Of a stretch of DNA of 64,000 nt, positions 53,659 through 62,836 are shown in pieces; within the stretch, counting starts at the first letter, position 1, and each line of letters starts with the position of its first letter. The stretch spans positions 1 through 64,000 of the forward strand of contig JAIOHM010000036.1 in NCBI GenBank assembly GCA_019912965.1. Direction: 5' to 3'. The position numbers and the translations under genes are program-made. Origin of the DNA: Anaerolineae bacterium. Lineage in GTDB: Bacteria; Chloroflexota; Anaerolineae; Aggregatilineales; Phototrophicaceae. The notes beneath the pieces are model-generated. The model made no database searches and was not told where the DNA came from. It saw nothing but the letters and a program-made list of their open reading frames with translations.

Positions 53659-56190
53659 TCACTCATTCTGTTTTCCTCGTTCCTCCCGCCATTTTTGCAC
53701 TGCCTCTAAGGCTTCTATCGTAGCAATATTTTCTAGCGCCTTAGCAGCAAAATTATTTATTGGCCCAACTATCATTTGTGTGTTGTCAGATAATAAGTCA
53801 ATTAGGGGTTCAACTGCGCGAGGGTCTTTCCACTCTGTAAAAGCAAGGGCAGCAATAAAACGTAATCCAGGAGCTTCATCCCTCAAGGCAACAAGCATAC
53901 AATCTGAAGCTCGTACATCACCTATTCTCCTCAGAGCATCAGCTATAGTGGCACGAATTTTATAATCATTTTCACTACTAAACAAAGAGATTAACTGTAA
54001 TACAGCCCTTTTATTACCAATTCCCCCCAAAGCCATTGCAGCATATTTTCGGATATCGATGTTATCTGCTTGTAGCATTTCTAGTAATTCTTCGACTACT
54101 TCCTGATTCCCTAGTTCTCCTAAACCTATAGATGCACTTTCTTTAACAAAAGAAACACTATCATCGCGGATTAATTTTACAAATTCCTTAGCTACACGCA
54201 TATCACCCAATTTCCTCAGCCCATTCGTTGCAGCCAAACGAACATTTGAATCTTCATCATCCAATCCTTGGATCAAAAATTCAAAAACACGCAAATCATT
54301 GAACTTTCCCAAGGAAAGCATAACATTGGTGCGTAAGATCGCATCCTCATCAAACATGTTCATAGCCAAGACTTCAATTGCACGAGTATCTCCTAATTCG
54401 CTAAGTGCTAAAGCAGCCATGCTTCGAAGAAACCCATCACGTTCTCGACGACTTGCGAGAACATCTAGAAGTGGTTCAACTGCCCGCTGATCTTGCAGCT
54501 TACCTAATACATTAGCAGCAATACCTAGAGACACGACATTGTATGGACTGTAAGATAACAATTCTTTCATTGCATATGTAAATCCAAAATAGTCACGCAG
54601 TAAGAGATGGGAAAAGCGAAGCACTTGGTTTGACTGTGGTGAAAACAATCGTAGAGATACTACCAGTTGAGTAAAAATCTCTTTTGTATAGATGCCGTTA
54701 TCTTTTCTATATACACTAGATGGTAAATTATCAATAATAATTACATTATTTGCGTTATCATTTATGTCATAAAATGCCAATCCTCCTAGAACATTATATA
54801 TGTCGGGAAGACTAAAGGAGATTTTTTCTCCCCGTCGTTTTATGTTTCGAATCTCCCATTCATAACGCTTCTGCACATAAGTCTCAAAAATCTTATCCCG
54901 CAAATCTCCCGGACTTTTGCTCAAATCGATTAGCTGTTGACGTTCTTCTGTCGTCATATCAGCATAAGCAAATGCAAATATGCTCAGCAACAATGGAGTA
55001 TTCAACATCTTTCGCAGAGTGTCATCCGCTTGTACCGCTTCCCATAACTCCGATTGCTCGGTCAAGTACAATTGCATCTGCATTTCAGTTAGCGGGCGCA
55101 GTGTTAACGCACCGCGCAGACTAATCTTCTCTCCAATCTCGTCATAGTCCTTCACCCGACAAGTGACGATCACAGCATTATTTATTGGCACTTGTGCCAT
55201 AAATTGCTTGCGCGGGTCATATTTTTCGCCACCGGGTTTTTCAGGATCAAAAGGATGTTCCCCACCTAATTCATCTAGTCCATCTAGCAGAAGCAAGGCT
55301 TTTCCTTCAGCAATGACCTGCTTAATAGAAGCACTATCCAACTCTGGATAACCACTTACCAACCAATCAGCTAAAGGTATTTGCTGCTTCGCGTCCCAAC
55401 TAGAAATCAGCCCCAGCAGAGGTAGAGGTGCAGTTGGGTCGTTCAAGCGTCGTGCAGCGGCATCACGGGCAGTCGCAAAGAGTGTGATTGTCTTACCCGC
55501 TCCTGGTTCTCCCAGCAGCAGAACCCGTCCTTCATAGTGCTCAAACGCCTCGGCAAAGGTATGGAATGGCTTCGGCTCAGAGGGCAGTTCGCCCCCAATT
55601 CCCTGTGCCTCGAAGAACAGGTCAATCATATCCTTACGGTGCAGCGATGCATTCACCGCATCAGGTGTGGCTTCGGATGACAGATCAATCAGCTTGATAA
55701 CCGCCCGCTCCAAAAAACCGACTACCCGCTTATAAAACATTTCCAAGTAAGGCTGGAATGGATCGCCACTGGCAGTTTGCTGCCGAAACTCGTTCGCATC
55801 GCCTTCCAAAATTGTACCCAGACGACTAAATGCCTTATCTTCTCCTTTGAAAAAATCAATCCATTCATTGGTCACAATCGAAATCGAGGGGATAACATCT
55901 TCGAATCTTGTGATAAGAATTGGCTTTTTCCACAGCGATGCATAGTAAATCTCACGGCGCACAAAGCTATCAGGTCGCTGTGTATCCTTCGTTACGCATA
56001 CGATTATGAAGTCGGAATCCTGAATCCCACGCTCAATATCGGCGGTGAAATCCTTCACCGGGTCAATATCGCGCACATCGCGCCACACACGGAAACCTTT
56101 CGCCCGTAGTTCGCGTTCTAGCCGTTCGGCTTGTGCGTTTCCGTCCCGCCGCGAGTAGCTGATGAATACCTGTTTAGCGTCGCTCATCAT
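53659..56190 (-). CDS. TIR-NACHT-HEAT repeat protein
   Basis: An 843-residue protein. TIR domain at about 5-125: QVFISYSRRDG, then FRVWRDVRDID and a candidate catalytic Glu80 in SFVRREIYYASLWKKPILITRF. A NACHT ATPase follows: Walker A GEPGAGKT at 227-234 and Walker B LLLLDGLDELGG at 299-310, then a helical region. The last 280 residues are HEAT-like repeats (QRAVEPLLDVLAS, DTRAIEVLA, VRLAATNGLRKLGD), which would sense a ligand. This is the architecture of NLR-like defence proteins in bacteria, where ligand binding leads to oligomerisation and TIR-driven NAD loss. The middle and C-terminal coding sequence is more AT-rich than neighbouring genes. Two adjacent ATGs are possible starts. Confidence 0.9.
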   Translation of the reverse strand: MMSDAKQVFISYSRRDGNAQAERLERELRAKGFRVWRDVRDIDPVKDFTADIERGIQDSDFIIVCVTKDTQRPDSFVRREIYYASLWKKPILITRFEDVIPSISIVTNEWIDFFKGEDKAFSRLGTILEGDANEFRQQTASGDPFQPYLEMFYKRVVGFLERAVIKLIDLSSEATPDAVNASLHRKDMIDLFFEAQGIGGELPSEPKPFHTFAEAFEHYEGRVLLLGEPGAGKTITLFATARDAAARRLNDPTAPLPLLGLISSWDAKQQIPLADWLVSGYPELDSASIKQVIAEGKALLLLDGLDELGGEHPFDPEKPGGEKYDPRKQFMAQVPINNAVIVTCRVKDYDEIGEKISLRGALTLRPLTEMQMQLYLTEQSELWEAVQADDTLRKMLNTPLLLSIFAFAYADMTTEERQQLIDLSKSPGDLRDKIFETYVQKRYEWEIRNIKRRGEKISFSLPDIYNVLGGLAFYDINDNANNVIIIDNLPSSVYRKDNGIYTKEIFTQLVVSLRLFSPQSNQVLRFSHLLLRDYFGFTYAMKELLSYSPYNVVSLGIAANVLGKLQDQRAVEPLLDVLASRRERDGFLRSMAALALSELGDTRAIEVLAMNMFDEDAILRTNVMLSLGKFNDLRVFEFLIQGLDDEDSNVRLAATNGLRKLGDMRVAKEFVKLIRDDSVSFVKESASIGLGELGNQEVVEELLEMLQADNIDIRKYAAMALGGIGNKRAVLQLISLFSSENDYKIRATIADALRRIGDVRASDCMLVALRDEAPGLRFIAALAFTEWKDPRAVEPLIDLLSDNTQMIVGPINNFAAKALENIATIEALEAVQKWREERGKQNE

Positions 56191-56667
56191 CAATGTTTAG
56201 AAAGAATAACCATCGCAAATCATAATTCTACCGAAAAATAACTGTTTACGCTGTGCCTTCGCCTACACGGTTAGCGCCAGCCCTCACCAAAACGAACCAA
56301 ATGGATTACCAAAGAGTCACCCTATTTTTTGCCATCTCTGCTACACTGTCCTTATGACTATTTTTAATTTCTTCCCGGTGAAACCGCTGTGGTTCAACCT
56401 TCCTGTTCACCAATCATCTCTTGTATTTGCTGACGGCTGATGGCTAAAAGCTAATGGATATTTTGCATTTGCAGCGGTTCGCTCCCGTGCAGCCGCCCGC
56501 AAATGCACAAATTGCACAGCGGCGGTATTTCCCGTACACCCGCTGCGCGCAGCAGCACTCCCCGTGCTTCCCGCCGTTCACTGCAAATTGTGCAGCGCCG
56601 TCCTCCCGTCCTCCCGCCGACAACCCCTACGGCAATTTTGCACAAATTGAATCTTCATTCCTTTTAA
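56191..56667. repeat. 477-base spacer with complex repeat cluster
   Basis: No gene is supported. At 56429-56457 a reverse-oriented heptamer array (CCATTAGCTTTTAGCCATCA on the minus strand). From 56462 to 56650 there is a dense set of pieces such as TTTGCATTTGCAGCGG, GCAAATGCACAAATTGCACA and TGCAAATTGTGCAGC mixed with C-rich tracts, giving several 9-base direct repeats and inverted pairs. Structure is clear at a glance but its boundaries are not. Confidence 0.65.
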
Positions 56668-57144
56668 CTATGTGTACTCCACCATCTCCACCCGTCGCGC
56701 GGGTGTATCGTAGACAAACTTGACCTGCATCACGCCGTTATCCGTCAGCACATGCGGGAACACCATCGAGTCGGCCTCCGGTCGTGGATAGCCATCAACC
56801 GCCTCCAACGGAATCCAGCGCAGTTCCCCTTCAGCCGAGGTGTTTAATTCCCCCGTGCAGCCATCCGCCCGGAATATAAACAGCAGCCAGTGTACCGGAA
56901 TTGCCACATCAAGCACCGTCGTAATCGCTCGTAAACGCGGCTCACCAATCGTCAGTCCGGTTTCCTCGAAAATCTCGCGGCGGGCACACTCCTGCGGGGA
57001 CTCGCCGTGTTCCATCTTCCCACCCGGCGGACTCCACAATCCAATATGCGGTGGGCGTTCGCGCTTCAGCAGCAGCACTTGTCCATCCTGAACCACATAA
57101 CACAGGCTGCCCGTAATCACCCGGTCAGTCGGGAACATGCTCAC
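56668..57144 (-). CDS. Nudix hydrolase
   Basis: A 158-residue Nudix enzyme. The Nudix box is complete: GGKMEHGESPQECARREIFE followed by ETGL (GX5EX7REUXEEXGU). GSLCYVVQDGQVLLLKRERP is the usual first strand and VHWLLFIFRADG a later strand. The family removes damaged or signalling nucleotides such as 8-oxo-dGTP, and this one is of the MutT-like group. Its start overlaps the stop of the sixA-type gene by four bases, so the two are one operon. Substrate is not determined by sequence. Confidence 0.93.
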   Translation of the reverse strand: MSMFPTDRVITGSLCYVVQDGQVLLLKRERPPHIGLWSPPGGKMEHGESPQECARREIFEETGLTIGEPRLRAITTVLDVAIPVHWLLFIFRADGCTGELNTSAEGELRWIPLEAVDGYPRPEADSMVFPHVLTDNGVMQVKFVYDTPARRVEMVEYT

Positions 57145-57626
57145 TTGCCTGCCAGATCGTCAAACAAACGCGGTGCCAGCATCCACACCAGCACACCGCG
57201 CAAAGGAGAGTGGGTGATTAAATCCACCCGCGCCATACCACCTTTTTTCATCAGGATTTCACCGCCGCCCACCAATGCCGATACTGTGATGCTCAAATCC
57301 GGTTCATGCCCGACGAACATCACCTCGTCTTCTTTGCTCAGGTCGGCAATCAGTCCATCCAGATGCTGGATGTTAAAACCGAAATTCACATCCTCCTGTA
57401 CCGTCACGCTGACGCCCAGCAGCTTCCCCAGAATATCGGCGGTTTGCCGGGCACGGGCGCGTGGACTACTGTATAACATGCGGGGCTTTACGCCTAATTT
57501 GACCAGTGCCTTACCCGCTGCTTCGGTGCGTTCAATGCCTTTGTTCGTCAGATTGCGGGTGAAATCATCAAATTCCGGCCCTTGTGAATCCTCAGTGTGT
57601 CCATGCCTGAAAAAATACAACTTCAT
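57141..57626 (-). CDS. sixA: Histidine phosphatase SixA
   Basis: A 161-residue phosphohistidine phosphatase of the SixA type. The catalytic RHG is at 7-9 (LYFFRHGHTE), with SSPRARARQTADIL for the second conserved Arg and VMFVGHEPDLS for the second catalytic His. Family members remove phosphate from histidine of HPt or NPr-type proteins; in Escherichia coli it acts on ArcB-type kinases and NPr. It overlaps the Nudix gene by four bases (ATGA). AGGAGC precedes its ATG. Confidence 0.9.
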   Translation of the reverse strand: MKLYFFRHGHTEDSQGPEFDDFTRNLTNKGIERTEAAGKALVKLGVKPRMLYSSPRARARQTADILGKLLGVSVTVQEDVNFGFNIQHLDGLIADLSKEDEVMFVGHEPDLSITVSALVGGGEILMKKGGMARVDLITHSPLRGVLVWMLAPRLFDDLAGK

Positions 57627-57718
57627 CCCATGCTCCTGTATACCCGCTTGCGATGCCGCCCATTATAGCGGTAAAAATGACTTATCTTTGTAACCAATAC
57701 CATTTGTCAGAAAATAAA

Positions 57719-57742
57719 AGAGACAGGTGTCACCCTGTCTCT
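57719..57742 (-). terminator. Terminator of the galE gene
   Basis: AGAGACAGG, a TGTCAC loop and CCTGTCTCT form a perfect 9-bp stem; on the minus strand the stem is followed by a T-rich CTTTTATTTTC. It lies 22 bases past the galE stop. Confidence 0.88.
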
Positions 57743-57763
57743 CCTCCGAACGCGGACTATGAA

Positions 57764-58753
57764 CTACTTGCTCTCATATCCCTTTGGATGCGACTGATGC
57801 CAGTTCCAAGCGGTTTCGATGATCTGGCTCAGACTGCCGAATTCGGGATGCCAGCCGAGTTCCTGCATAATCCGGGTGCTGTCGGCGATCAAGATGCCGG
57901 GGTCACCAGCACGGCGCGGCCCAGCCACAGCCGGAATATCCTTGCCCGTAATCTTGCGGGCGGTATCCAGCACTTCGCGGATGCTGTAGCCCTTGCCGTT
58001 GCCGAGGTTGTACTTGCGGCTTTTGCCATCCGCCAGTGCTTCCAGCGCCAGAATATGCGCCTCTGCCAGATCAATCACATGGATATAATCGCGGATGCAA
58101 GTGCCGTCCGGTGTCGCGTAGTCTTCGCCGAAAATCGTCAGCTTTTCACGCTGACCAAGCGCCACTTGCAGAATGATCGGAATCAGATGGTATTCCGGTG
58201 TGTGGTCTTCCCCGATGTGACCGTTGGGATGTGCGCCGCTGGCATTGAAGTAGCGCAGGCAGCAGTATGCCATCCCGTAAATCCGTTCCATCCAGTGCAG
58301 ATAACGCTCGATGATGTACTTGCTCTCACCATACGGGCTGCCGGGAACGATGCGCTCTTCGGCGGTGATCGGCATCTTTTCCGGATCATCAAATAGATTC
58401 GCCGTCGAGGACAGGATGAACCGCTTTACGCCCTGCCGTGCCGCCGCTTCCAGCAGATTACTGCCCGCGACCGCGTTATCGCGCAGGTAAAGCCACGGCT
58501 GTTCCATGCTTTCACCCACCAGCGTATGCGAGGCGAAGTGCAGAATGCCATCAAATTTATGCTGGTCAAAAACGGCGTCTACCGCTGGCTTATCCAGCAG
58601 GTCACCTTTCACAAAAGTAGCGTCTTTATGAACCGCTTCAACATGCCCGGTATACAGATTGTCGAACACCACGACTTCATAGCCCCGGTCAATCAACAGG
58701 TCAACCACATGGCTGCCAATGTAACCTGCGCCCCCGGTGACGAGTACCTTCAT
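57764..58753 (-). CDS. galE: UDP-glucose 4-epimerase GalE
   Basis: A 329-residue extended SDR enzyme. NAD-binding [12 protein letters not shown] starts at residue 7, with [11 protein letters not shown], then [18 protein letters not shown] and the catalytic Tyr-x3-Lys in [22 protein letters not shown] and [14 protein letters not shown], all GalE-family blocks. It interconverts UDP-glucose and UDP-galactose for polysaccharide supply. GAGGAG precedes the ATG. It stands alone on its operon, with a terminator 3' and a propeller protein gene 5' on the same strand. UDP-N-acetylhexosamine epimerase activity is possible. Confidence 0.93.
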   Translation of the reverse strand: MKVLVTGGAGYIGSHVVDLLIDRGYEVVVFDNLYTGHVEAVHKDATFVKGDLLDKPAVDAVFDQHKFDGILHFASHTLVGESMEQPWLYLRDNAVAGSNLLEAAARQGVKRFILSSTANLFDDPEKMPITAEERIVPGSPYGESKYIIERYLHWMERIYGMAYCCLRYFNASGAHPNGHIGEDHTPEYHLIPIILQVALGQREKLTIFGEDYATPDGTCIRDYIHVIDLAEAHILALEALADGKSRKYNLGNGKGYSIREVLDTARKITGKDIPAVAGPRRAGDPGILIADSTRIMQELGWHPEFGSLSQIIETAWNWHQSHPKGYESK

Positions 58754-58835
58754 TGCAACTGCTCCTCATGAACTGTTCGTGTATTAAAACCTCTGGCATT
58801 GTCGGCTGAACGCCCAACAACCGCCTAAAATAATA

Positions 58836-58856
58836 CAGGTGGGATAATCCCACCTG
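58836..58856 (-). terminator. Terminator after the propeller-protein gene
   Basis: CAGGTGGGA, TAA loop, TCCCACCTG: a perfect 9-bp stem, with TTATTTTAGG next to it on the minus strand. It lies 28 bases past the stop at 58884. Confidence 0.8.
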
Positions 58857-58883
58857 ATTATATCCTTTTATCGGATGTAGACC

Positions 58884-60194
58884 TTACTCGCTAATATCGA
58901 TGTCTTCCAGATCAGCGGTTTGGCCTGCTTCCACCAGCACTTTGGTATCCACACCGATGAAATAAATCCAGCCAGTTGGTGTCTCAATGGTGACTTCATA
59001 CCGTCCGGGCGGCACACTTTCAAATGTGAATTCGCCCGCTTCATTCGAGGTCGTCAACTGACTGCCCGGTTGACCCTCGCAGGGCGTTTCGCCGTAGAAT
59101 ATGCCGCCCAGTGTTTCGGTGCACAGTTCAATCCGCAGGTTCGCCGCTGGATCACGGCCATCTTCCAACAGGCCAATAATCGAACCGGGTGCTTTTTCTT
59201 CCAATGCGGGCAGGGCAGGGCCACCGCCCAGCACATTGATTTGCTGAATGTTGTTATCCAGCAAACCCGCGTTGCTCATCTGGAAAGCTGTCCACTGGTC
59301 GCCTTCCAATACGTTCAAGCCCCATTCCGTCCCAACCCAGATGCGCCCTTGTGCATCCGAGGCCAGCGCATGAATCTTGTTGCTGGAAAGCCCACTCTCG
59401 CGGTTATAAACCGTCCAGTTGCCTTCTTCCAAAACAGCTACGCCATCCGTCAGGCTGCCCACCCACAGGCGGTCACTGCCGTCAATCAGCACATCATCCA
59501 GCACAGTAATCGGCGCTTCGGATGATGACCACCCGCTGCCGTCAAAGGTGAGGACGCCATTGGAATGGGCAACAATGGGCAGACCATCGCTGTTCAGCAC
59601 CAGACCGCCCAGCGAATAATCCTGATCAAAACCGCTGCCGTTTTCAAATACTTCCCACGCGCCGTCTCCGTAACGGGCCACACTGTTGGAGGTTGCCGCC
59701 CAAACGCTGCCATCAACCCCGACTGCCACATCATCCACGCCGATGATGAATGGGCTGGTGCCGAAATCTTCTTTGGGGAAGGTTGTCCAGTTCGCGCCAT
59801 CATACTGGCTCAGGCCGCCCATGTGCGCGATCCAAACTACGCCACCGGGCGCACAGGCCAATGCGTTGGGCGCGAATATCTCGGTCGGAACGTCCAAATC
59901 ACTCCACCCGCTGCCATCAAACACGCTGATGCCGAAGATATGCAGCGCCATAATTGCGCCAGTATCCGGGCAAACGGCTACATCGTTCAGGCTGGTCACA
60001 GGGATATTGGAGGATTGCAGTTCATACGCACTCCATCCGTTACCATCGAGGCAGTTCAAACCCAGCGAAAGCGTACCAATTAACGCACCATTTTGAATAT
60101 CACAACTGCTTTGGGCATATACGCTTCTTGGGGAAGCAACCCATAAGCTAAAACACAGGCATAGCAAAATCGATAGATGCAGCACTTTACGCAT
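58884..60194 (-). CDS. Secreted two-component-propeller protein with carboxypeptidase-regulatory-like domain
   Basis: A 436-residue exported protein. Signal peptide 1-27 (LHLSILLCLCFSLWVASPRSV.. AQ). Blades of the Reg_prop/two-component propeller type follow from about 40 to 325, each with an aromatic-Gly-W tail (GNGWSAYEL, GSGWSDLDV, GANWTTFPKE, GEGAWEVFE-like, GNWTVYNRESGLSSN, GDQWTAFQM). A C-terminal domain of about 85 residues has TTSNEAGEFTFESVPPGRYE, the carboxypeptidase-regulatory-like or CNA-B fold, and ends near the last strand. Such proteins are surface scaffolds; the Gly-W blades resemble ligand-binding sensors without a kinase part. Confidence 0.8.
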   Translation of the reverse strand: MRKVLHLSILLCLCFSLWVASPRSVYAQSSCDIQNGALIGTLSLGLNCLDGNGWSAYELQSSNIPVTSLNDVAVCPDTGAIMALHIFGISVFDGSGWSDLDVPTEIFAPNALACAPGGVVWIAHMGGLSQYDGANWTTFPKEDFGTSPFIIGVDDVAVGVDGSVWAATSNSVARYGDGAWEVFENGSGFDQDYSLGGLVLNSDGLPIVAHSNGVLTFDGSGWSSSEAPITVLDDVLIDGSDRLWVGSLTDGVAVLEEGNWTVYNRESGLSSNKIHALASDAQGRIWVGTEWGLNVLEGDQWTAFQMSNAGLLDNNIQQINVLGGGPALPALEEKAPGSIIGLLEDGRDPAANLRIELCTETLGGIFYGETPCEGQPGSQLTTSNEAGEFTFESVPPGRYEVTIETPTGWIYFIGVDTKVLVEAGQTADLEDIDISE

Positions 60195-60299
60195 TGAGGT
60201 TTTTTACCTTTTTATACATAGATATGAGGCGTTGTGGCAGAATCGCACAACGGGATTCATTGTAAGGTGATTTTCAATATGGGGATATAGGTCAAGTGG

Positions 60300-61412
60300 T
60301 CAATTCGGCGGCGCTTCGATTTCGCTGGCATCCACCATAAATTGTCCACCTTTTTCCAGAATGAGCGAACGTGTAGCGATGCGGAGGTGCATTTCCTCAA
60401 TAATCCGCAGGAGTTCCAGATAAACTTTCTCTTTTTCCGCCGTGAATTCACCCCAATCAGGAAGGGTGATGTAACAACGAATCAGGACTTCCATCCCGAT
60501 GTCGGTAAAGTTAATGAGGCGAACGACGATTGAATCCGGCTCGACTTTTTCGTTGGCGTTCAACAGCTCCCGCACCCGTTCCAGAAAAGTTTCGATCTCG
60601 ACCCGCCGCGCCCCATAATTGAGTACCAATGTGAGATTCAGCCAGCGTTTGCTGAGGCGTGACCAATTCAAAATAGCGGATGAGGCCAGTTTGCTGTTTG
60701 GTACGGTCACATAAGCCTGGTCAGGCTGGCGGATGCGCGTCGAACGCACCCCCACATGCTCAACTGTGCCTTCCACATCCGGGGTCTTGATGAATTCACC
60801 CACCACAAACGGCTGATCGCCCACAATGGTGGTGAAGCCAAACAGATTAGCAATAGTGTCCTGCGCTGCCAGCGAAATCGCCAGGCCGCCGATGCCCAAC
60901 CCGGCCACTAATCCGCTGACATCATAACCCCATTCCTGCACAATGATGACGATCATCAACGCAATCACCAGCAGTTTGACGCCCGTCCGCACAAACGGCA
61001 GCAGGCGTTCGGTAATGGTTATCCCGGTAACGCGGAACAGGCGAGGGCTGGAAGGTGCGAGTGCATCTACTGCCCGGTACACCGCTGTCAACGCAGCCAC
61101 AATCACCAGCGTGCGGATGAGGTGCTGGACAAAAACATAAGTGGAGGTATCGATCTGAAGAATTTGGACGCCGACCGAAAGCCCAACCGCGATAATCAAC
61201 AACCGCGCGGGCAGCATGATCGCGTCCAGCAGAATGTCGTCCCATTGGGCATTGGTGCGTTGGGCAACCCGCCGCAGCGGGGCAACCACAATCATCGCCA
61301 GCAAACGCCGCAGTCCCCAGATGAGCACCAGCACCAGCGCCGCCAACCCGATACGAATCAGATTATTGCGGGCTTCCTCCGGGAGTTCATTCCACAGTTG
61401 AATTAAATCCAT
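60300..61412 (-). CDS. MscS-family mechanosensitive channel
   Basis: A 370-residue mechanosensitive channel. Four hydrophobic segments precede the pore helix TM3 (GYDVSGLVAGLGIGGLAISLAAQD), then the conserved beta domain FTTIVGDQPFVVGEFIKTPDVEGTVEHVGVRSTRIR and VTVPNSKLASSAILNWSR, and an alpha/beta tail ending with an EAPPN extension. It gates in response to membrane tension and protects against osmotic shock. The ATG at 61412 is preferred over the GTG just before it. It lies between the flippase and the secreted propeller gene, alone, on the same strand. Confidence 0.92.
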   Translation of the reverse strand: MDLIQLWNELPEEARNNLIRIGLAALVLVLIWGLRRLLAMIVVAPLRRVAQRTNAQWDDILLDAIMLPARLLIIAVGLSVGVQILQIDTSTYVFVQHLIRTLVIVAALTAVYRAVDALAPSSPRLFRVTGITITERLLPFVRTGVKLLVIALMIVIIVQEWGYDVSGLVAGLGIGGLAISLAAQDTIANLFGFTTIVGDQPFVVGEFIKTPDVEGTVEHVGVRSTRIRQPDQAYVTVPNSKLASSAILNWSRLSKRWLNLTLVLNYGARRVEIETFLERVRELLNANEKVEPDSIVVRLINFTDIGMEVLIRCYITLPDWGEFTAEKEKVYLELLRIIEEMHLRIATRSLILEKGGQFMVDASEIEAPPN

Positions 61413-61485
61413 CACGCTGTCTCGTCAGTTTCATCAATAAAAGTATCTTGCCAAAAGGAGAGCGGAAAGGCAAATAATCCAATCC

Positions 61486-62829
61486 TTAAACCCGTTTCAA
61501 CCGGGCAATGAGCCAAGATAATACTTGACGGACTCGGACTACATCCGCACGAGTCGGTACTACCAACTCTGTCCACCTTGAGTCGGAAATCCGACAAAAA
61601 TAAATCACAAGGATGACCGTTAGGGATGTGTAAGAAATAGAAGTTGCGATAGCAGATCCAATAAAATCGAGGTAAGGGATTAAAAGTAAATTGGCAATGA
61701 TGTTGATGAGGGCTGCAAGTGTCGCCACAATGCTGTTAATTCCCGGAGTACCCCGTCCAGCAATATCATTGGCGATGATTTTGGAAACACTTCCCATAAT
61801 GATACCCGGCAGGAGTACTTGAAATGCCAATGCAGCGGCTCTAAATTCTTCTCCAAATACCAACACAATGATTGGTTGCACGATTACATAGCTGAGTGCA
61901 GCCATAGCAAGGCTAAACCAGAAAACGTACCGTGCGATAACAGGTGTTAAGCGGCGTTTATCTTCGTCATCACGTAAAGAGGCAACTCGCGGAAACACAA
62001 CCGTACTCACAGCGCTAGCCAGTATCCATAACCGTTCGCTCAACGATACAGCTACATCGTAAATACCAACCGACATTTTGCTGGCGAACAGGTTTAAGAG
62101 AAAAATATCAGCGCGGTAGTTTAAAAATGAGACAACATTAGAAGCATGAACTTTTAGACCATACTTCAGCATTTGAAAAACCGATTCACGTTGTAGCTGC
62201 CAAGAAACAAAGGTATTGGGTGAGCGACGATTTAAGATCACAAACACCATTAAGAGTGACAGCAGATTTCCCAAAATAACTGCTGCGATTGCCCCAGAAA
62301 CACCTAGTTTAAATACCCATATAAAAAGAAAGGTCAGCACCAAGATGCTAAATTGTGGGATGATTCCCACTAGATTGTAGGCGCGAAAATCTTGCAGACC
62401 CTGAAAAATAGCCACAAAATTATCGCGATGCAGCACAATCGGAACAATAGCAAGACTAAGCAGCATGAGATCAACGGATACGCCCGGAAACAAAATAGCG
62501 CGGGCTACAAACGTCATAAACAAGCCAACCGCAATGCCCAACAGACTGCTAACAAAGGCAAATAAAAATCCGGCTTGGATCGCCATTGCTAAACTATATT
62601 CGGCACGGGCAACATAATAGACTAGAGACGAACCTACCCCACCATTCAGCAAGGTAACCAATAACGTTGGCAACAAAATTGCGACAGCATAAATACCGCG
62701 ATCTTCTGCTCCCAACCCACGCGCCAAAAGAACAGAAGTGGCTAATCCTAAAAAGATTGACCACCCCTGCCGCAGCAAATTAAAGGTGCTGTCTTTGGCA
62801 AGTTGACGCAGACCTAAAGATTGTCCCAT
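61486..62829 (-). CDS. Polysaccharide flippase (Wzx/MATE-like)
   Basis: A 447-residue membrane protein with 12-14 helices of the oligosaccharidyl-lipid flippase family (MviN/Wzx/RfbX). QLAKDSTFNLLRQGWSIFLG and LLARGLGAEDRGIYAVAILLP are the family opening, with DIFLLNLFASKMSVGIYDVA and IIANDIAGRGTPGINSIVATLAAL later. It moves lipid-linked sugar units across the inner membrane. A glycosyltransferase gene ends seven bases upstream on the same strand, so both belong to a surface-polysaccharide locus that continues past the right end. Confidence 0.9.
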   Translation of the reverse strand: MGQSLGLRQLAKDSTFNLLRQGWSIFLGLATSVLLARGLGAEDRGIYAVAILLPTLLVTLLNGGVGSSLVYYVARAEYSLAMAIQAGFLFAFVSSLLGIAVGLFMTFVARAILFPGVSVDLMLLSLAIVPIVLHRDNFVAIFQGLQDFRAYNLVGIIPQFSILVLTFLFIWVFKLGVSGAIAAVILGNLLSLLMVFVILNRRSPNTFVSWQLQRESVFQMLKYGLKVHASNVVSFLNYRADIFLLNLFASKMSVGIYDVAVSLSERLWILASAVSTVVFPRVASLRDDEDKRRLTPVIARYVFWFSLAMAALSYVIVQPIIVLVFGEEFRAAALAFQVLLPGIIMGSVSKIIANDIAGRGTPGINSIVATLAALINIIANLLLIPYLDFIGSAIATSISYTSLTVILVIYFCRISDSRWTELVVPTRADVVRVRQVLSWLIARLKRV

Positions 62830-62836
62830 AACCGTT

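Noticed and set aside
11777..56190. A defence island spanning the TIR, STAND and toxin-antitoxin genes
   Set aside because: The three immune-like genes are separated by tens of kilobases of metabolic and transport genes, with no integrase or clustered known defence systems. They are reported one by one.
57007..57693. 228-codon plus-strand frame
   Set aside because: Antisense to Nudix and SixA genes, both with intact catalytic motifs.
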